Below are positions 50,977 through 60,251 of a stretch of DNA of 64,000 bases, one piece after another. Each line of letters starts with the position of its first letter. Within the stretch, counting starts at the first letter, position 1. The notes beneath the pieces were generated by a model that was not told the DNA's origin, made no database searches, and saw only the letters and a list, made by a program, of their open reading frames with translations. The DNA is taken from contig NZ_JBINJF010000002.1 of the NCBI RefSeq assembly GCF_043951865.1, positions 186,001 to 250,000 on the forward strand, written 5' to 3'. Source of the DNA: JAMQKA01 sp043951865 (GTDB lineage: Bacteria > Bacteroidota > Rhodothermia > Balneolales > Balneolaceae). Position numbers and translations under genes: made by a program.

Positions 50977-52587
50977 ATGGCAAAAACAACACCTTATCAA
51001 AAGTCGGAATGGGATACGCTGCACAATAACGGTCCGTTCCCGTTAAAACTGCTTTATGTAACTGAGCTGGGAGGAGAGAGCATGTTCCCCTCCAAGACCG
51101 AGCGATACAAGGACGCCGCGGGAGAGGTTCAGCGCCTGATCCGGGAAACGGCAGAGGCAGGAGAGGGATTCCGGGCATACGGTTCCCGCTGGTCGCTCTC
51201 GAACATTGCCCACCACAGAGACCGGATGCATTACAACGGATACATGAACCTGCACCTTCCACTGGCCGGTGAGGATTATCATCCGCAGACTGGCTATGAT
51301 CCTTCCGACCTTTTTTTCTTCGAGTGCGGGAATACGATCAAAGAGCTGTCCCAGACGTTAAGTTCGCACGGGAAATCGCTGAAGACAAGCGGGGCCAGCA
51401 ACGGCCAGACGATTGCAGGTTCTGTTTCAACCGGTGTCCACGGATCCGCGATTGATGTCGGCTCCATACAGGATTACGTGGTGGGACTGAACCTTATTAT
51501 CGGCCCGGAGCCTGATGATATTATCTACCTGGAGCGACACACCCGCCCCGCCCTGAGCAATACCTTTGCCGACAAAATAGGGGCGAGAGTCATCCGGAAT
51601 GACAAGCTGTTCAACGCAGCGCTGGTTGGCCTCGGGGGATTTGGATTTATTCACGGCGTAACGATAGAGGCAGAGGACAAGTTTTTACTGCGGCGCCACG
51701 TGGTGAAAGTTGACAAAGATGTTGCCCTTGAACTGGCCGATTCGATGGATTTCAGGAACTCGGAATTCAAGATCGAGGGGGAAACCGATGAGGAGGGAAA
51801 CCCGCTCCGTCCCTATCACTACAAAGTGTTTATGAATCCGTACAATGACGAGGAGGAGTATGTGGTGGAGGCGATCTATAAAAAGCCGTACGAGGTGCCG
51901 TATCCCGATCCCTTTCCGGTTGTTCAAAAATCGGTATACCGGGAGCTGATTTATCTTTTTGTCAAGATTGCGGAAGATCTCCCAAATATTATTCCCAAGC
52001 TCATTAAACAGCTGAATGATGTGGTCCTGCCCTCCGTTGACCAAACGACGATTGGAACCCACGCTGAGCTCTTTTGGGATTCGCAGTACCAGGGACCGGC
52101 TTTTGCCTGCTCTTTCGGGGTGGACCATCGGAACTCCTCGAAGGCGTGGGAAGTGCTGGCAAAGGTTGCGAGGGAGGAAGGTCCTTTTCCCGGGCTTTTT
52201 GCCATGCGGTTTGTCAAGCAGTCGGAGGCCATGCTGGCGTTCACAAAATTTCCAATAACCTGCATGATTGAGATTGACGGGGTGCTGTGGGAAAAGTCGG
52301 ATAAACTTCCCAGCCTCACCGAATTTTCCCGCATGATGATCGAGGCGCTGCAGGAAAATGACATCCCGTTTACTCTGCACTGGGGTAAAAATGCCGACTG
52401 GGGATACCCGAACCTGGTAAACCATATGTACGGGACCGATGTGGTGAACAAGTGGAAAGAGCTGCGGAGTGCCCTGCTTTCCCCTGAGATGGCCCGCGTG
52501 TTTTCCAATGATTTTATGGACACCACCGGCCTCTCTTCGGTCATTGACGATGCGGATGAGGATTTGATCGCCTCACTGGATGAATAA
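50977..52587 (+). CDS. FAD-binding oxidase (PCMH domain, ALO/GLO-like)
   Basis: 536-aa flavoprotein. The N-terminal FAD_binding_4 domain is clear: GFRAYGSRWSLSNIA, ECGNTIKELSQTLSSHGK and GQTIAGSVSTGVHGS (residues ~148-162), then GGFGFIHGVTIEAED. The C-terminal half resembles the aldonolactone oxidase substrate domain, including the late LHWGKNADW motif. It likely oxidises a sugar alcohol or lactone with oxygen or another acceptor. No signal peptide. Confidence 0.85.
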   Translation: MAKTTPYQKSEWDTLHNNGPFPLKLLYVTELGGESMFPSKTERYKDAAGEVQRLIRETAEAGEGFRAYGSRWSLSNIAHHRDRMHYNGYMNLHLPLAGEDYHPQTGYDPSDLFFFECGNTIKELSQTLSSHGKSLKTSGASNGQTIAGSVSTGVHGSAIDVGSIQDYVVGLNLIIGPEPDDIIYLERHTRPALSNTFADKIGARVIRNDKLFNAALVGLGGFGFIHGVTIEAEDKFLLRRHVVKVDKDVALELADSMDFRNSEFKIEGETDEEGNPLRPYHYKVFMNPYNDEEEYVVEAIYKKPYEVPYPDPFPVVQKSVYRELIYLFVKIAEDLPNIIPKLIKQLNDVVLPSVDQTTIGTHAELFWDSQYQGPAFACSFGVDHRNSSKAWEVLAKVAREEGPFPGLFAMRFVKQSEAMLAFTKFPITCMIEIDGVLWEKSDKLPSLTEFSRMMIEALQENDIPFTLHWGKNADWGYPNLVNHMYGTDVVNKWKELRSALLSPEMARVFSNDFMDTTGLSSVIDDADEDLIASLDE

Positions 52588-52600
52588 AGACGGTATGTTT

Positions 52601-52746
52601 GAAAGTCTTTGCAAAACCGTTGTTTTTGGCCAATATCGTCATTTTTGCGGATGCGAACCCCTCATTTATGAGATATAAACTGTGGTTCCGAATCCGTTCA
52701 GGGGTTGATCTTGACCAAAACTCCTGGTTTTTCAAAGCACTCTTTG
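52601..52746. repeat. R2 structured repeat, copy 2 (inverted)
   Basis: 146 bp, opposite orientation to copy 1 at 37338. Ends GAAAGTCTTTGCAAAACC and GGTTTTTCAAAGCACTCTTT. The central GTTTATATCTCATAAATGAG (reverse strand) matches copy 1 nearly base for base. The flanking stem is CGGAT...ATCCG here against GTGAATTCGA...TCGAATTCAC there, so the pairing is kept while the bases differ. Confidence 0.65.
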
Positions 52747-52773
52747 AAATGAAAATAGGTGGGAGGTCCGGCG

Positions 52774-53718
52774 ATGACTGGTTGGAATCGGATCAGAAAA
52801 AGTGTCAGGATTGCGGGTGATACCGTAGAAAAAAGGAGCAACAAGCTGGCCCATATTGTGGCCTCTCTTGTTGAATCGGCAGGTGTGGGTGTTGCCGACG
52901 CGCTGCACAGCACAGGTGCAAAGAGGGCGATTGAACCGCTGTTTACCTGGATGGGAGGAAGCCTGAAAGGTATATTTTCGCTTTTGTCAACGGTCATCAA
53001 CGCGGTTTTGGGCATCGCTGGTGGGCTTGTCGGGGGATTCATAAAGATAGCGGGTGGACTGCTGACAGCACAGGGACGGGTAATGGCTGAAGGGGCCGGG
53101 GATATCGTTTCCGTGATTTTCGGGAGTATTATTCTCGTGGCGGGCAAGCTGGTCGCCCTGATTCAGGCAGCAATTGCTATCCAGGATTTTGAACGGCCGT
53201 TAACCACATCCGAGGAGAGAATGCTTAAAAGAGTCTTCAGGGATTCGCTAAACTGCCACGTAGTACGAGTGGTGGAAGGGCGCTCGGGACTGTTCGGGCT
53301 GAGTGAGCGTGCATTTACTCTGGGGAATACGCTCTACATGAAAACGGAAATATTCCCCGATTATCTGCTGATTCACGAAGCCACCCACGCATGGCAATAT
53401 CAGCATATGGGTGCGCGATATGCCAGCGATGCCCTGATGGCCCAGTGGTTTCTCCCCGATGCGTACAACTGGCAGAAAGAGATTAGTGACCGAAAAAGAG
53501 CTGAATGGACTCTCTTCAACCGGGAGGCCCAGGCAGAGTTTTTGGCGGATATCTGGAAGTATGGGGAATTGAAGAACAGCAACGGTCAAAGGGCTGAGGA
53601 GGGAGGTGGCGCTTTTTTCGACGCAGATGGTCAGGGCATGCTTGCACATTTCAAGATTCACAACAAGGACTACACCGATATGGCCAACGACGCCGTTAAT
53701 AAAATTCGGTATACGTAG
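52774..53718 (+). CDS. HEXXH-containing protein with Gly/Ala-rich hydrophobic region
   Basis: 314-aa protein from the ATG at 52774, which has a strong GGGAGG site 7 nt upstream (a GTG five codons earlier is less likely). Residues ~60-140 are hydrophobic and Gly-rich (LLSTVINAVLGIAGGLVGG, then IVSVIFGSIILVAGKLVALI), suggesting membrane insertion. The second half holds LLIHEATHAWQYQHMG, an HExxH zinc-peptidase-like motif followed by a Glu in EAQAEFLAD. No signal peptide. It resembles the HExxH core found in DUF4157-type proteins, but no family is certain. Function unknown. Confidence 0.75.
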   Translation: MTGWNRIRKSVRIAGDTVEKRSNKLAHIVASLVESAGVGVADALHSTGAKRAIEPLFTWMGGSLKGIFSLLSTVINAVLGIAGGLVGGFIKIAGGLLTAQGRVMAEGAGDIVSVIFGSIILVAGKLVALIQAAIAIQDFERPLTTSEERMLKRVFRDSLNCHVVRVVEGRSGLFGLSERAFTLGNTLYMKTEIFPDYLLIHEATHAWQYQHMGARYASDALMAQWFLPDAYNWQKEISDRKRAEWTLFNREAQAEFLADIWKYGELKNSNGQRAEEGGGAFFDADGQGMLAHFKIHNKDYTDMANDAVNKIRYT

Positions 53719-53758
53719 TTATTGTGGCAAGCACAATGGGGTAATACGTATACCGAAT
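53704..53758. repeat. perfect 14-bp inverted repeat spanning the stop codon
   Basis: ATTCGGTATACGTA (53704-53717) and TACGTATACCGAAT (53745-53758) are exact complements. Inside is a second stem ATTGTG-GCAAG-CACAAT. The left arm covers the stop codon of the HEXXH gene. No T-tract follows. Confidence 0.7.
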
Positions 53759-54147
53759 TGGTAGATGATATATCCTATTTAAATCCTTGAACCAGCCCAA
53801 AGAAAAAGGTAGTAATCAGCAAACCCATTACAATTTCGAGCTTGTATGGAGAAGCATATTGGAGAATGACATTGACCACAAGCTCCCCGTAGGAGAACAG
53901 CAGGTTCAAAAGTTCAGTTGCAAATTCCATGATTTTTCCATTTTGGTTGCCACTTACTTTAAAGAGTGGTCCGGGTACAAAATGTTACAAAAATTAGTGT
54001 ATTTTAATTTTTCGGGAAAAAGTATGCTTCTTGTCGGGTTTGCAACAGTATCTGGCAGGCAATGATCTGTTTTCCGTATAATGAGAGCCGGGAATCTGTG
54101 GGACGAAGGGAGGGGATGCGAAACACGTACGGTTTTCTGTTTGCCGC
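53719..54147. other. intergenic region after the HEXXH gene
   Basis: About 430 bp. Apart from the inverted repeat at its start, a 92-codon TTG-start frame (53787-54065) shows no domain and low coding character. Not called. Confidence 0.35.
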
Positions 54148-54990
54148 TCAAACTGCCAGGTATATGCCATCGTCTTCAATGGTTATAATATTCTGCTTGT
54201 AGAGGCGGCCGATCGCTTTTTTGAACGTTTTTTTACTCATTTCCAGCCGTTGGTGGATCTCTGCAGGGTCGCTTTTGTCATGCAGGTCCAGGTAGCCGTC
54301 CAGCTGTTTAAGGTGCTGCAGAATATGTTCGGCGTTGGGTCCTACCTTTTCGTATCCGATGGGGCGGAGGGTCACGTCAATTTTCTGGTCATCCCGTATT
54401 TTTTTGATGTAGCCGGTGGTTTTATCGCCGTAATATACATCCCGGAAAAATTCATTGTGGTAGATCAGGCCCTTGTGCTGTTCATTGATGATCACGTTGT
54501 ATCCAAGTTCGGTTTCAGTCCAGATCCAAAGGTCTACCTCCTCTTTTTCGGCCACCGTGATATCACTGTTATCGAGATAGCGATCTATTTTGGAGGTTGC
54601 TACCAGGCGGTTGCTCTTATCGTCAAGATACATGTAAACCAGCCGCGTCTGGCCCTCCTGCATCTTCTGGGTTTGCTCGCTGTGGGGAACAAAAAGATCT
54701 TTGTCAAGTCCCCAGTCGAGGTACGCCCCGTAGATATTGACCTCGTTAACCCGTAACAAGGCGATGCTGTTGAGCGTTATTTTGGGATCCTGCATTGTGG
54801 CTGTAAGGCGTTCTTCCCCGTCTTTATAGAGAAACACGCGAACATTTTCTCCTTTCCGGAGCTTTCGTGAGGCCAGCGTTCCGGGCAGCAGCACTTCCCC
54901 GTCTGCCGGGTGGGAGGGATGCCGCAGGAAATAGCCGTATTCCGAATTTCGCGCTACGTTCAGTGTTTGATAAGTGCCAAGTGTAAACAT
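54148..54990 (-). CDS. cvfB: S1-domain RNA-binding protein CvfB
   Basis: 280-aa protein with three S1-like beta-barrels (LLPGTLASRKLRKGENVRVFLY at ~34-55; GAYLDWGLDKDLFVPHSEQ; INEQHKGLIYHNEFFRDV). A C-terminal winged-helix part is marked by PAEIHQRLEMSKKTFKKAIG. This is the CvfB/YitL arrangement; CvfB binds RNA and influences virulence genes in Staphylococcus. Role here unknown. Confidence 0.9.
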   Translation of the reverse strand: MFTLGTYQTLNVARNSEYGYFLRHPSHPADGEVLLPGTLASRKLRKGENVRVFLYKDGEERLTATMQDPKITLNSIALLRVNEVNIYGAYLDWGLDKDLFVPHSEQTQKMQEGQTRLVYMYLDDKSNRLVATSKIDRYLDNSDITVAEKEEVDLWIWTETELGYNVIINEQHKGLIYHNEFFRDVYYGDKTTGYIKKIRDDQKIDVTLRPIGYEKVGPNAEHILQHLKQLDGYLDLHDKSDPAEIHQRLEMSKKTFKKAIGRLYKQNIITIEDDGIYLAV

Positions 54991-55265
54991 AAGAGTCTGC
55001 TGTTGGTGAATCTAAAAAGATCACGCAAGGTAAGGGGAATGGTTCTGACAAGTCAACATTTAATCGAAAGGCATTAAATGTTCCCCCGTAAACGGTTGGG
55101 GGCACATAAGGGGCTATTTTTCCAAAGTCTCCATTAGAGTAGGTGAATGGAAAATGAACAAACGACCGCTTTGTTCACCTGGTTGCATCCAGGCGAAAAG
55201 TGATACAGGTATGGTTAAACTTTTATACCTGATGATGAGGATTTTTCGTTATATCCAAAATGGAT

Positions 55266-55469
55266 TTACCCGTTTTCCTGTAAAAATTCCTGGGTAATTT
55301 CCCGGGTTCGTTCAGCTCCCATATATTTCTCCAGGTCGTAGAGCGTCACTTTTTTTTCGCCATTGTCGTAGGTATACCCTAAGTAGCCATCGTCAATCTC
55401 AGATTCAACTTCTGATGGCTTCATGCCGAGCATTTGACTTATCTCTTCAATAGAAAATTTTGAACGCAT
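55266..55469 (-). CDS. small MerR-like/HTH protein
   Basis: 67-aa protein. The N-terminal SIEEISQMLGMKPSEVESEID looks like a helix-turn-helix of the MerR or excisionase type. A short beta-hairpin (GYTYDNGEKKVTLYDLEKY) follows, then a helical tail. There is no sensing domain, so it would be a small DNA-binding protein or a fragment of one. It stands alone between two intergenic regions. Confidence 0.6.
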   Translation of the reverse strand: MRSKFSIEEISQMLGMKPSEVESEIDDGYLGYTYDNGEKKVTLYDLEKYMGAERTREITQEFLQENG

Positions 55470-55818
55470 AGCGGTAAGCTTTATTCGTTTTATTGTAGAT
55501 GAAATAGACCATTCGATGGATTTATGACGAAATATAAAATAGAAAAAACTTTGCTTTAGTGGAATTCAAGATATTTTTAGATTTTTCCCCCGCAAGAATG
55601 ATTGATCTGTTTCGTGTTGATTGAGTAATAGCAGGGAGCTTTGCAAAACCACTACCTGAGTTCGCAAGCCGGTTTATCGGATTCAAATTCCCACATTTCA
55701 ATCTAAAAAAACGGTTTAGAATTTACCCAGCCGTTGATCCCGTGTAAACGTACTGGTTCCCCTTCCTGTTAGTCACTTGTCAATACCTGAAACCATATGA
55801 CAACGCTGATAAATACCT
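55470..55818. other. intergenic region with solo R1-like end
   Basis: About 350 bp. GGGAGCTTTGCAAAACC at ~55633-55649 matches the left end of R1, but no right end or internal hairpin follows. Confidence 0.4.
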
Positions 55819-56409
55819 TTATAAACTAAAATTTTGATGCTCTTTTTCAACCTCTTTGTGTCGGAAACAGTCAACCGTATGGTCATTCACCATGCCAACT
55901 GCCTGCATGTGCGCATACATAATAGTACTCCCGACAAATTTGAATCCCCGCTTTTTGAGATCGGATGCGAGCTTGTCAGACTCTTCCGAGGTGGACGGAA
56001 CTTCGCGGATGGACTGCCAGCGGTTGTTGATCGGTCTCCCTCCCACAAAAGACCAGATATACTTGCTGAAGCTGCCGAAAGCTTCCCGGATGTCGATAAA
56101 TTTTCGGGCATTGTTGACCGCCGCCCGTATCTTCTGCTCATTCCGTATGATCTCCGGATTTGATGTAAGCTGTTGAATTTTTTTCTCGCTGAAACGGGCC
56201 ACTTTATCAACGTCAAAGTCGGAAAATGCCTGGCGATATCCCGCTCGTTTCTTCAAAATTGTGCTCCAGCTGAGGCCGGCTTGGGCGCTCTCAAGGATCA
56301 AAAACTCGAACTGTACCCGGTCGTCGGTTACCGGTACCCCCCACTCTTTATCGTGATATCGTACATATTCGGGGAAAGTATCCTCACACCACTCACATCT
56401 ATTTTTCAT
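55819..56409 (-). CDS. tag: DNA-3-methyladenine glycosylase I
   Basis: Removes 3-methyladenine from alkylated DNA. The 196-aa protein matches Tag in length and motifs: zinc ligands at the N-terminal CEWC region and in NDHTVDCF, YHDKEWGVPV, and the substrate pocket QAGLSWSTILKKR. Confidence 0.94.
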   Translation of the reverse strand: MKNRCEWCEDTFPEYVRYHDKEWGVPVTDDRVQFEFLILESAQAGLSWSTILKKRAGYRQAFSDFDVDKVARFSEKKIQQLTSNPEIIRNEQKIRAAVNNARKFIDIREAFGSFSKYIWSFVGGRPINNRWQSIREVPSTSEESDKLASDLKKRGFKFVGSTIMYAHMQAVGMVNDHTVDCFRHKEVEKEHQNFSL

Positions 56410-56487
56410 ATATTAGGCCTCCGTCGGATTAGAAATGCCTGCGTAATAACAGAACAAGTTAAAAGTAATTAAACAAGACCAATACGA

Positions 56488-59283
56488 ATGCTGTGGGAAC
56501 AAACTACTAATTATTTTGCCGAGAAAAGTGGAATTAGTGAAAAACTCGGAGATCAGATTAAAAGTCTTTCTCAATTTTTAGAGGAGGCGATAAGAGACAA
56601 GGATGACGCCGATCTGATTGAAGATATCACGGAACTGCCGAAGCTGGCCTCAAAGGCTTTTGACGAGGGCGATGAGGAGACAATGGAAAAGCTGAAAGAA
56701 AAAATCGGCAGCTTGTCCACCGAAAAAATCAGTTCGCTTCTCCGATATTATACGGTTTATTTTCATCTTATCAATTCGCTGGAACAGCACGAAATCACCC
56801 GTATCAACCGGGAGCGATCATTTGATACCACGGCCGATGCGCCCCGGACGGAAAGCATCGCCGAGGCGGTCTATCAGCTAAGCGAGAAAGGGTACAGCAA
56901 GGAGGAGGCGCTGGAGGTTATCGGCAAGCTCGATATTCAGCCCACCATCACCGCCCACCCGACCGAAGCGCGTCGCCACAGTATTTTGGTGAAACAGCAG
57001 CACATTACCTCGATGATAGCCAAGCTGGAACAGGAGCAGTACACCCCGGATGAACGAAAAACGGCGGTCCTGGAGATTTTGAATGAGATCCACCTGCTGC
57101 TGGCCACCGATGAGGTTCGTTCCGCCCGGGTTACGGTGGAAGACGAGGTGGAAAACGGCATGTTCTATTTTATGAATTCCATCTGGGAGACGATTCCAGT
57201 ACTGTACGATGATCTTCGCGAGGCGTTCAAGACGTATTACGATACGGTCCCCGAACTGCCGATTATTCTCAAATACCGGTCTTGGATCGGGAGCGACCGC
57301 GACGGAAATCCGAAAGTGACCACGGATGTAACCTGGAACACAATTCTGGAACAGCGCGAAAACGTGTTGAAGCTGTACCTGGAGGAGCTGGACGAGATGC
57401 GCCGATACCTGAGTGTGTCCAACAACAAGTATTCGATCACGGAGGCCCTTGAAGCTTCTATTGAGCAAGACAAACAGCATTTCACCCTTTCTGACCGGTA
57501 CCAGCGATTATACAAGCATGAGCCGTACCGGCAAAAAGTGACGCTTATCATGCACAAGCTCCGCCACCAGCTGAAAGCCCTTCGCGAGGGTAGAAAAGCG
57601 GAAGTGATTGAAGAGGCGCAAAAGTATACGGCGTCCGATTTTATCGGGGATCTTCAGCTGATACGGGAGAGCTTGGCCGAGGGTGGACTGAAAGGAGTTA
57701 GCAGCTACGGCAAGCTTAACAACTTGTTGATTCGAGCGCGTACCTTCGGGTTTCATCTTGCGGGACTGGATATCCGCCAGCACAGCAAGCTGCATGAGCA
57801 GGCGGTAACGGAACTGCTTTCCCTGGCAAAAGTCACCAATGACTACCCCGAACTCTCGGAACAGGAGAAAATTGATGTGTTAACTCAGGAGCTTTCCAAC
57901 CCGCGCCCGCTGTGCCCCGCCAAGGCCAATATCTCTGACAATACGCGCGAACTGCTTGATGTTTTTTCCATGATTGGGGAGATGCAGGAGCTGGATAAAA
58001 ACAGTTTTGGCTGTTATATCATCAGCATGACGCACGGTATAAGCGATATGCTCGAGGTACTCATTCTGGCGAAGGAAACGGGGCTGTGGAGTTACGAGCA
58101 GGATGAGGTTAAAAGCCAGCTCGACCTGGTTCCGCTGTTTGAAACGATTGAGGATCTCGAGGATTGCGGGGCCATAATGAGTAAAATCTATGAGAATGAC
58201 CTGTATCACAAACAGGTCATCGCCCGGGACGATTTCCAGGAGATTATGCTGGGTTATTCCGACAGTAATAAGGATGGCGGATACTGGATGGCGAACTGGG
58301 CCCTTGAAAAAGCTCAACAGGATCTTGGAAAGGTATGCCGCGAGTATGATGTGGATTTTAGGCTCTTTCACGGTCGCGGCGGAACGGTAGGTCGTGGCGG
58401 TGGCCGCTCGAACCAGGCTATTCTGGCACTTCCGCCCATTAGCAATAATGGGCGCATACGGTTTACCGAACAGGGCGAAGTGATATCGTTCCGGTATTCT
58501 CTTTCCTCGATTACCCGCCGGCACCTTGAACAGATTGTAAACGCGATGCTGCGAATTACGGTTTCCGACGAGGACCCGACCCAGGGCAACCGGGACCAGC
58601 TGGAAGAGGTTATGGAGCAGATTGCCCGGCGCTCGATGAAGGCCTATCGCGACCTAATCGACGATCCGGAATTCTGGCCGTGGTATACCGAAATCACCCC
58701 GATTGAGCATATCAGCCGCCTGCCGATCGCTTCACGACCGGTTTCCCGCAAGGGACCGGATGCGGCGGATTTTGATAACCTGCGCGCAATTCCGTGGGTT
58801 TTTGCATGGACCCAGGTGCGATTTAACGTGCCCGGATGGTACGGCATCGGGGTGGCACTCAAGGAGATGATTGACCAGGACAAGGAAAACCTGGAGCTGT
58901 TTCGCAGGTGGTACAACGAGTGGATCTTCTTCAAAACGATCCTGGATAACGCCCAGCGTGAAATGGCGCGAACGCACCTGCCAACGGCAAAATCATACAC
59001 GGCCGAAGCCGACGGCAAATTCTACGGGATCATATCGGATGATTTCCGGAAGGCGGAAGAGGCGATAACGGCCATCACCGGGCTGGATGACATTCTGGAC
59101 AACAGCATGGTGATCAAGCGGTCCATCTGGTTCAGAAATCCGTTCACCTATCCCCTCAACCTCATGCAGGTAAACCTGCTCAAACGCTGGAGAGCGGCGG
59201 GCGATAAAGAGGAGGAAGAGCTCCGCGAAGCCTTGTTTCTCAGCATCAACGGCATTGCCGCCGCCATGCAGAGCACCGGGTAG
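56488..59283 (+). CDS. ppc: phosphoenolpyruvate carboxylase
   Basis: Anaplerotic enzyme making oxaloacetate from PEP and bicarbonate. The 931-aa length is standard for the bacterial type. Catalytic motifs: TAHPTEA (His157), the GSDRDGNP segment, GYSDSNKDGG, FHGRGGTVGRGGG. It ends ...QSTG, where the enteric enzyme ends NTG. No neighbour of related function. Confidence 0.95.
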   Translation: MLWEQTTNYFAEKSGISEKLGDQIKSLSQFLEEAIRDKDDADLIEDITELPKLASKAFDEGDEETMEKLKEKIGSLSTEKISSLLRYYTVYFHLINSLEQHEITRINRERSFDTTADAPRTESIAEAVYQLSEKGYSKEEALEVIGKLDIQPTITAHPTEARRHSILVKQQHITSMIAKLEQEQYTPDERKTAVLEILNEIHLLLATDEVRSARVTVEDEVENGMFYFMNSIWETIPVLYDDLREAFKTYYDTVPELPIILKYRSWIGSDRDGNPKVTTDVTWNTILEQRENVLKLYLEELDEMRRYLSVSNNKYSITEALEASIEQDKQHFTLSDRYQRLYKHEPYRQKVTLIMHKLRHQLKALREGRKAEVIEEAQKYTASDFIGDLQLIRESLAEGGLKGVSSYGKLNNLLIRARTFGFHLAGLDIRQHSKLHEQAVTELLSLAKVTNDYPELSEQEKIDVLTQELSNPRPLCPAKANISDNTRELLDVFSMIGEMQELDKNSFGCYIISMTHGISDMLEVLILAKETGLWSYEQDEVKSQLDLVPLFETIEDLEDCGAIMSKIYENDLYHKQVIARDDFQEIMLGYSDSNKDGGYWMANWALEKAQQDLGKVCREYDVDFRLFHGRGGTVGRGGGRSNQAILALPPISNNGRIRFTEQGEVISFRYSLSSITRRHLEQIVNAMLRITVSDEDPTQGNRDQLEEVMEQIARRSMKAYRDLIDDPEFWPWYTEITPIEHISRLPIASRPVSRKGPDAADFDNLRAIPWVFAWTQVRFNVPGWYGIGVALKEMIDQDKENLELFRRWYNEWIFFKTILDNAQREMARTHLPTAKSYTAEADGKFYGIISDDFRKAEEAITAITGLDDILDNSMVIKRSIWFRNPFTYPLNLMQVNLLKRWRAAGDKEEEELREALFLSINGIAAAMQSTG

Positions 59284-59327
59284 GAATATCGAACCGCAGA
59301 AAAAGGAATGCCGAATTTTGATTTTCC

Positions 59328-60047
59328 TTACTTCGGTATCCGAGATTTCTTGTTCGATATTCTGCGGTTCATAATCGCCTTCATCTGGCGCCGGAACTTG
59401 GGAGCTCCACCATTCGCGGGATGCCGTACGGGGATGTAATCCAGTTCAAGCCTGTCAAGGCACTGTTCCGATTTTCGGCCAACCGCAATGACTTTTGCGG
59501 AAGGAAAGAGATCAAAAAATGCTTCCAGCACGGGAATACCGGCCTCCAGTTCGGCATCGGTGGGAGTCCGGTTGCTGAGCATCCCATCTCCGGCATCGTA
59601 TGGATGCCACGCCAGCGCGTTCCAGAGTACCACCTCGAACGGGTCTAAACCCAGAGTGTAGAGCGCCTTCCACATAATGGTTGCAGTGGGTTCAGAAAAC
59701 CCTTTTTCAATTACTTCGGGACTGCTCGTTCGCTCTGGCTTCAACTCCCGGAACACGTCATCCGGCGGAATGTTGTGTGGTTTTTGTTGGTGGCCAAGCA
59801 GGATACGCTCGGAGGTCATGGCAATGCCGGTAAAATGTCCCCCCTGATATCCCAGCGCTTCGGCTACGCACAGGTATTTTGCGGAGTCAAGGCGGTCGGC
59901 AAGGTACGTCCGTAGCTGCCGGCGTCGCCTGCGGGGCGATTTCTCATCAAGATCATGCTTCTCATCCTGCTGGTACCAGGGATTAAAGAACGACCCTTCC
60001 GGGGTTTCTTCCAAGAGGTTGAACAGATGGTCTAATCTTTTTTTCAC
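59328..60047 (-). CDS. uracil-DNA glycosylase-superfamily protein
   Basis: 239-aa protein of the UDG fold. The region EALGYQGGHFTGIAMTSER replaces the classical GQDPY water-activating motif. VVLWNALAWHPY forms the uracil-binding part, and VRHPANGGAPKFR corresponds to the HPSP loop. The catalytic type is unclear. An unusual Lys/Arg-rich stretch (SPRRRRRQLRTY) lies at ~37-48. It could process uracil or another damaged base. Confidence 0.75.
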   Translation of the reverse strand: MKKRLDHLFNLLEETPEGSFFNPWYQQDEKHDLDEKSPRRRRRQLRTYLADRLDSAKYLCVAEALGYQGGHFTGIAMTSERILLGHQQKPHNIPPDDVFRELKPERTSSPEVIEKGFSEPTATIMWKALYTLGLDPFEVVLWNALAWHPYDAGDGMLSNRTPTDAELEAGIPVLEAFFDLFPSAKVIAVGRKSEQCLDRLELDYIPVRHPANGGAPKFRRQMKAIMNRRISNKKSRIPK

Positions 60048-60084
60048 AGTAGTTTATTCAGGTCCGGGATTGAAGTTAACCATA

Positions 60085-60105
60085 TGAGGGTTTTGCAAAG
60101 CCTTC
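60085..60105. repeat. solo R1 end
   Basis: On the minus strand, GAAGGCTTTGCAAAACCCTC matches the left end of R1 copies A and B almost perfectly, but no right end or hairpin pair follows. Confidence 0.6.
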
Positions 60106-60251
60106 AACATGATAAAAAATATCGGTGTACGGATGAGAAGAAAATAAAGTAGCCCCTTGTTTTCAATAAAAATGCAATACGTTTTCCATTTCGTTACATT
60201 TATTATGTTTCTCGTATCTCTTATCCGAACCATTTAAAATGGTAAGTCTGT

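Noticed and set aside
53787..54065. 92-codon TTG-start frame after the HEXXH gene
   Set aside because: No domain, no ribosome-binding site, low coding character.
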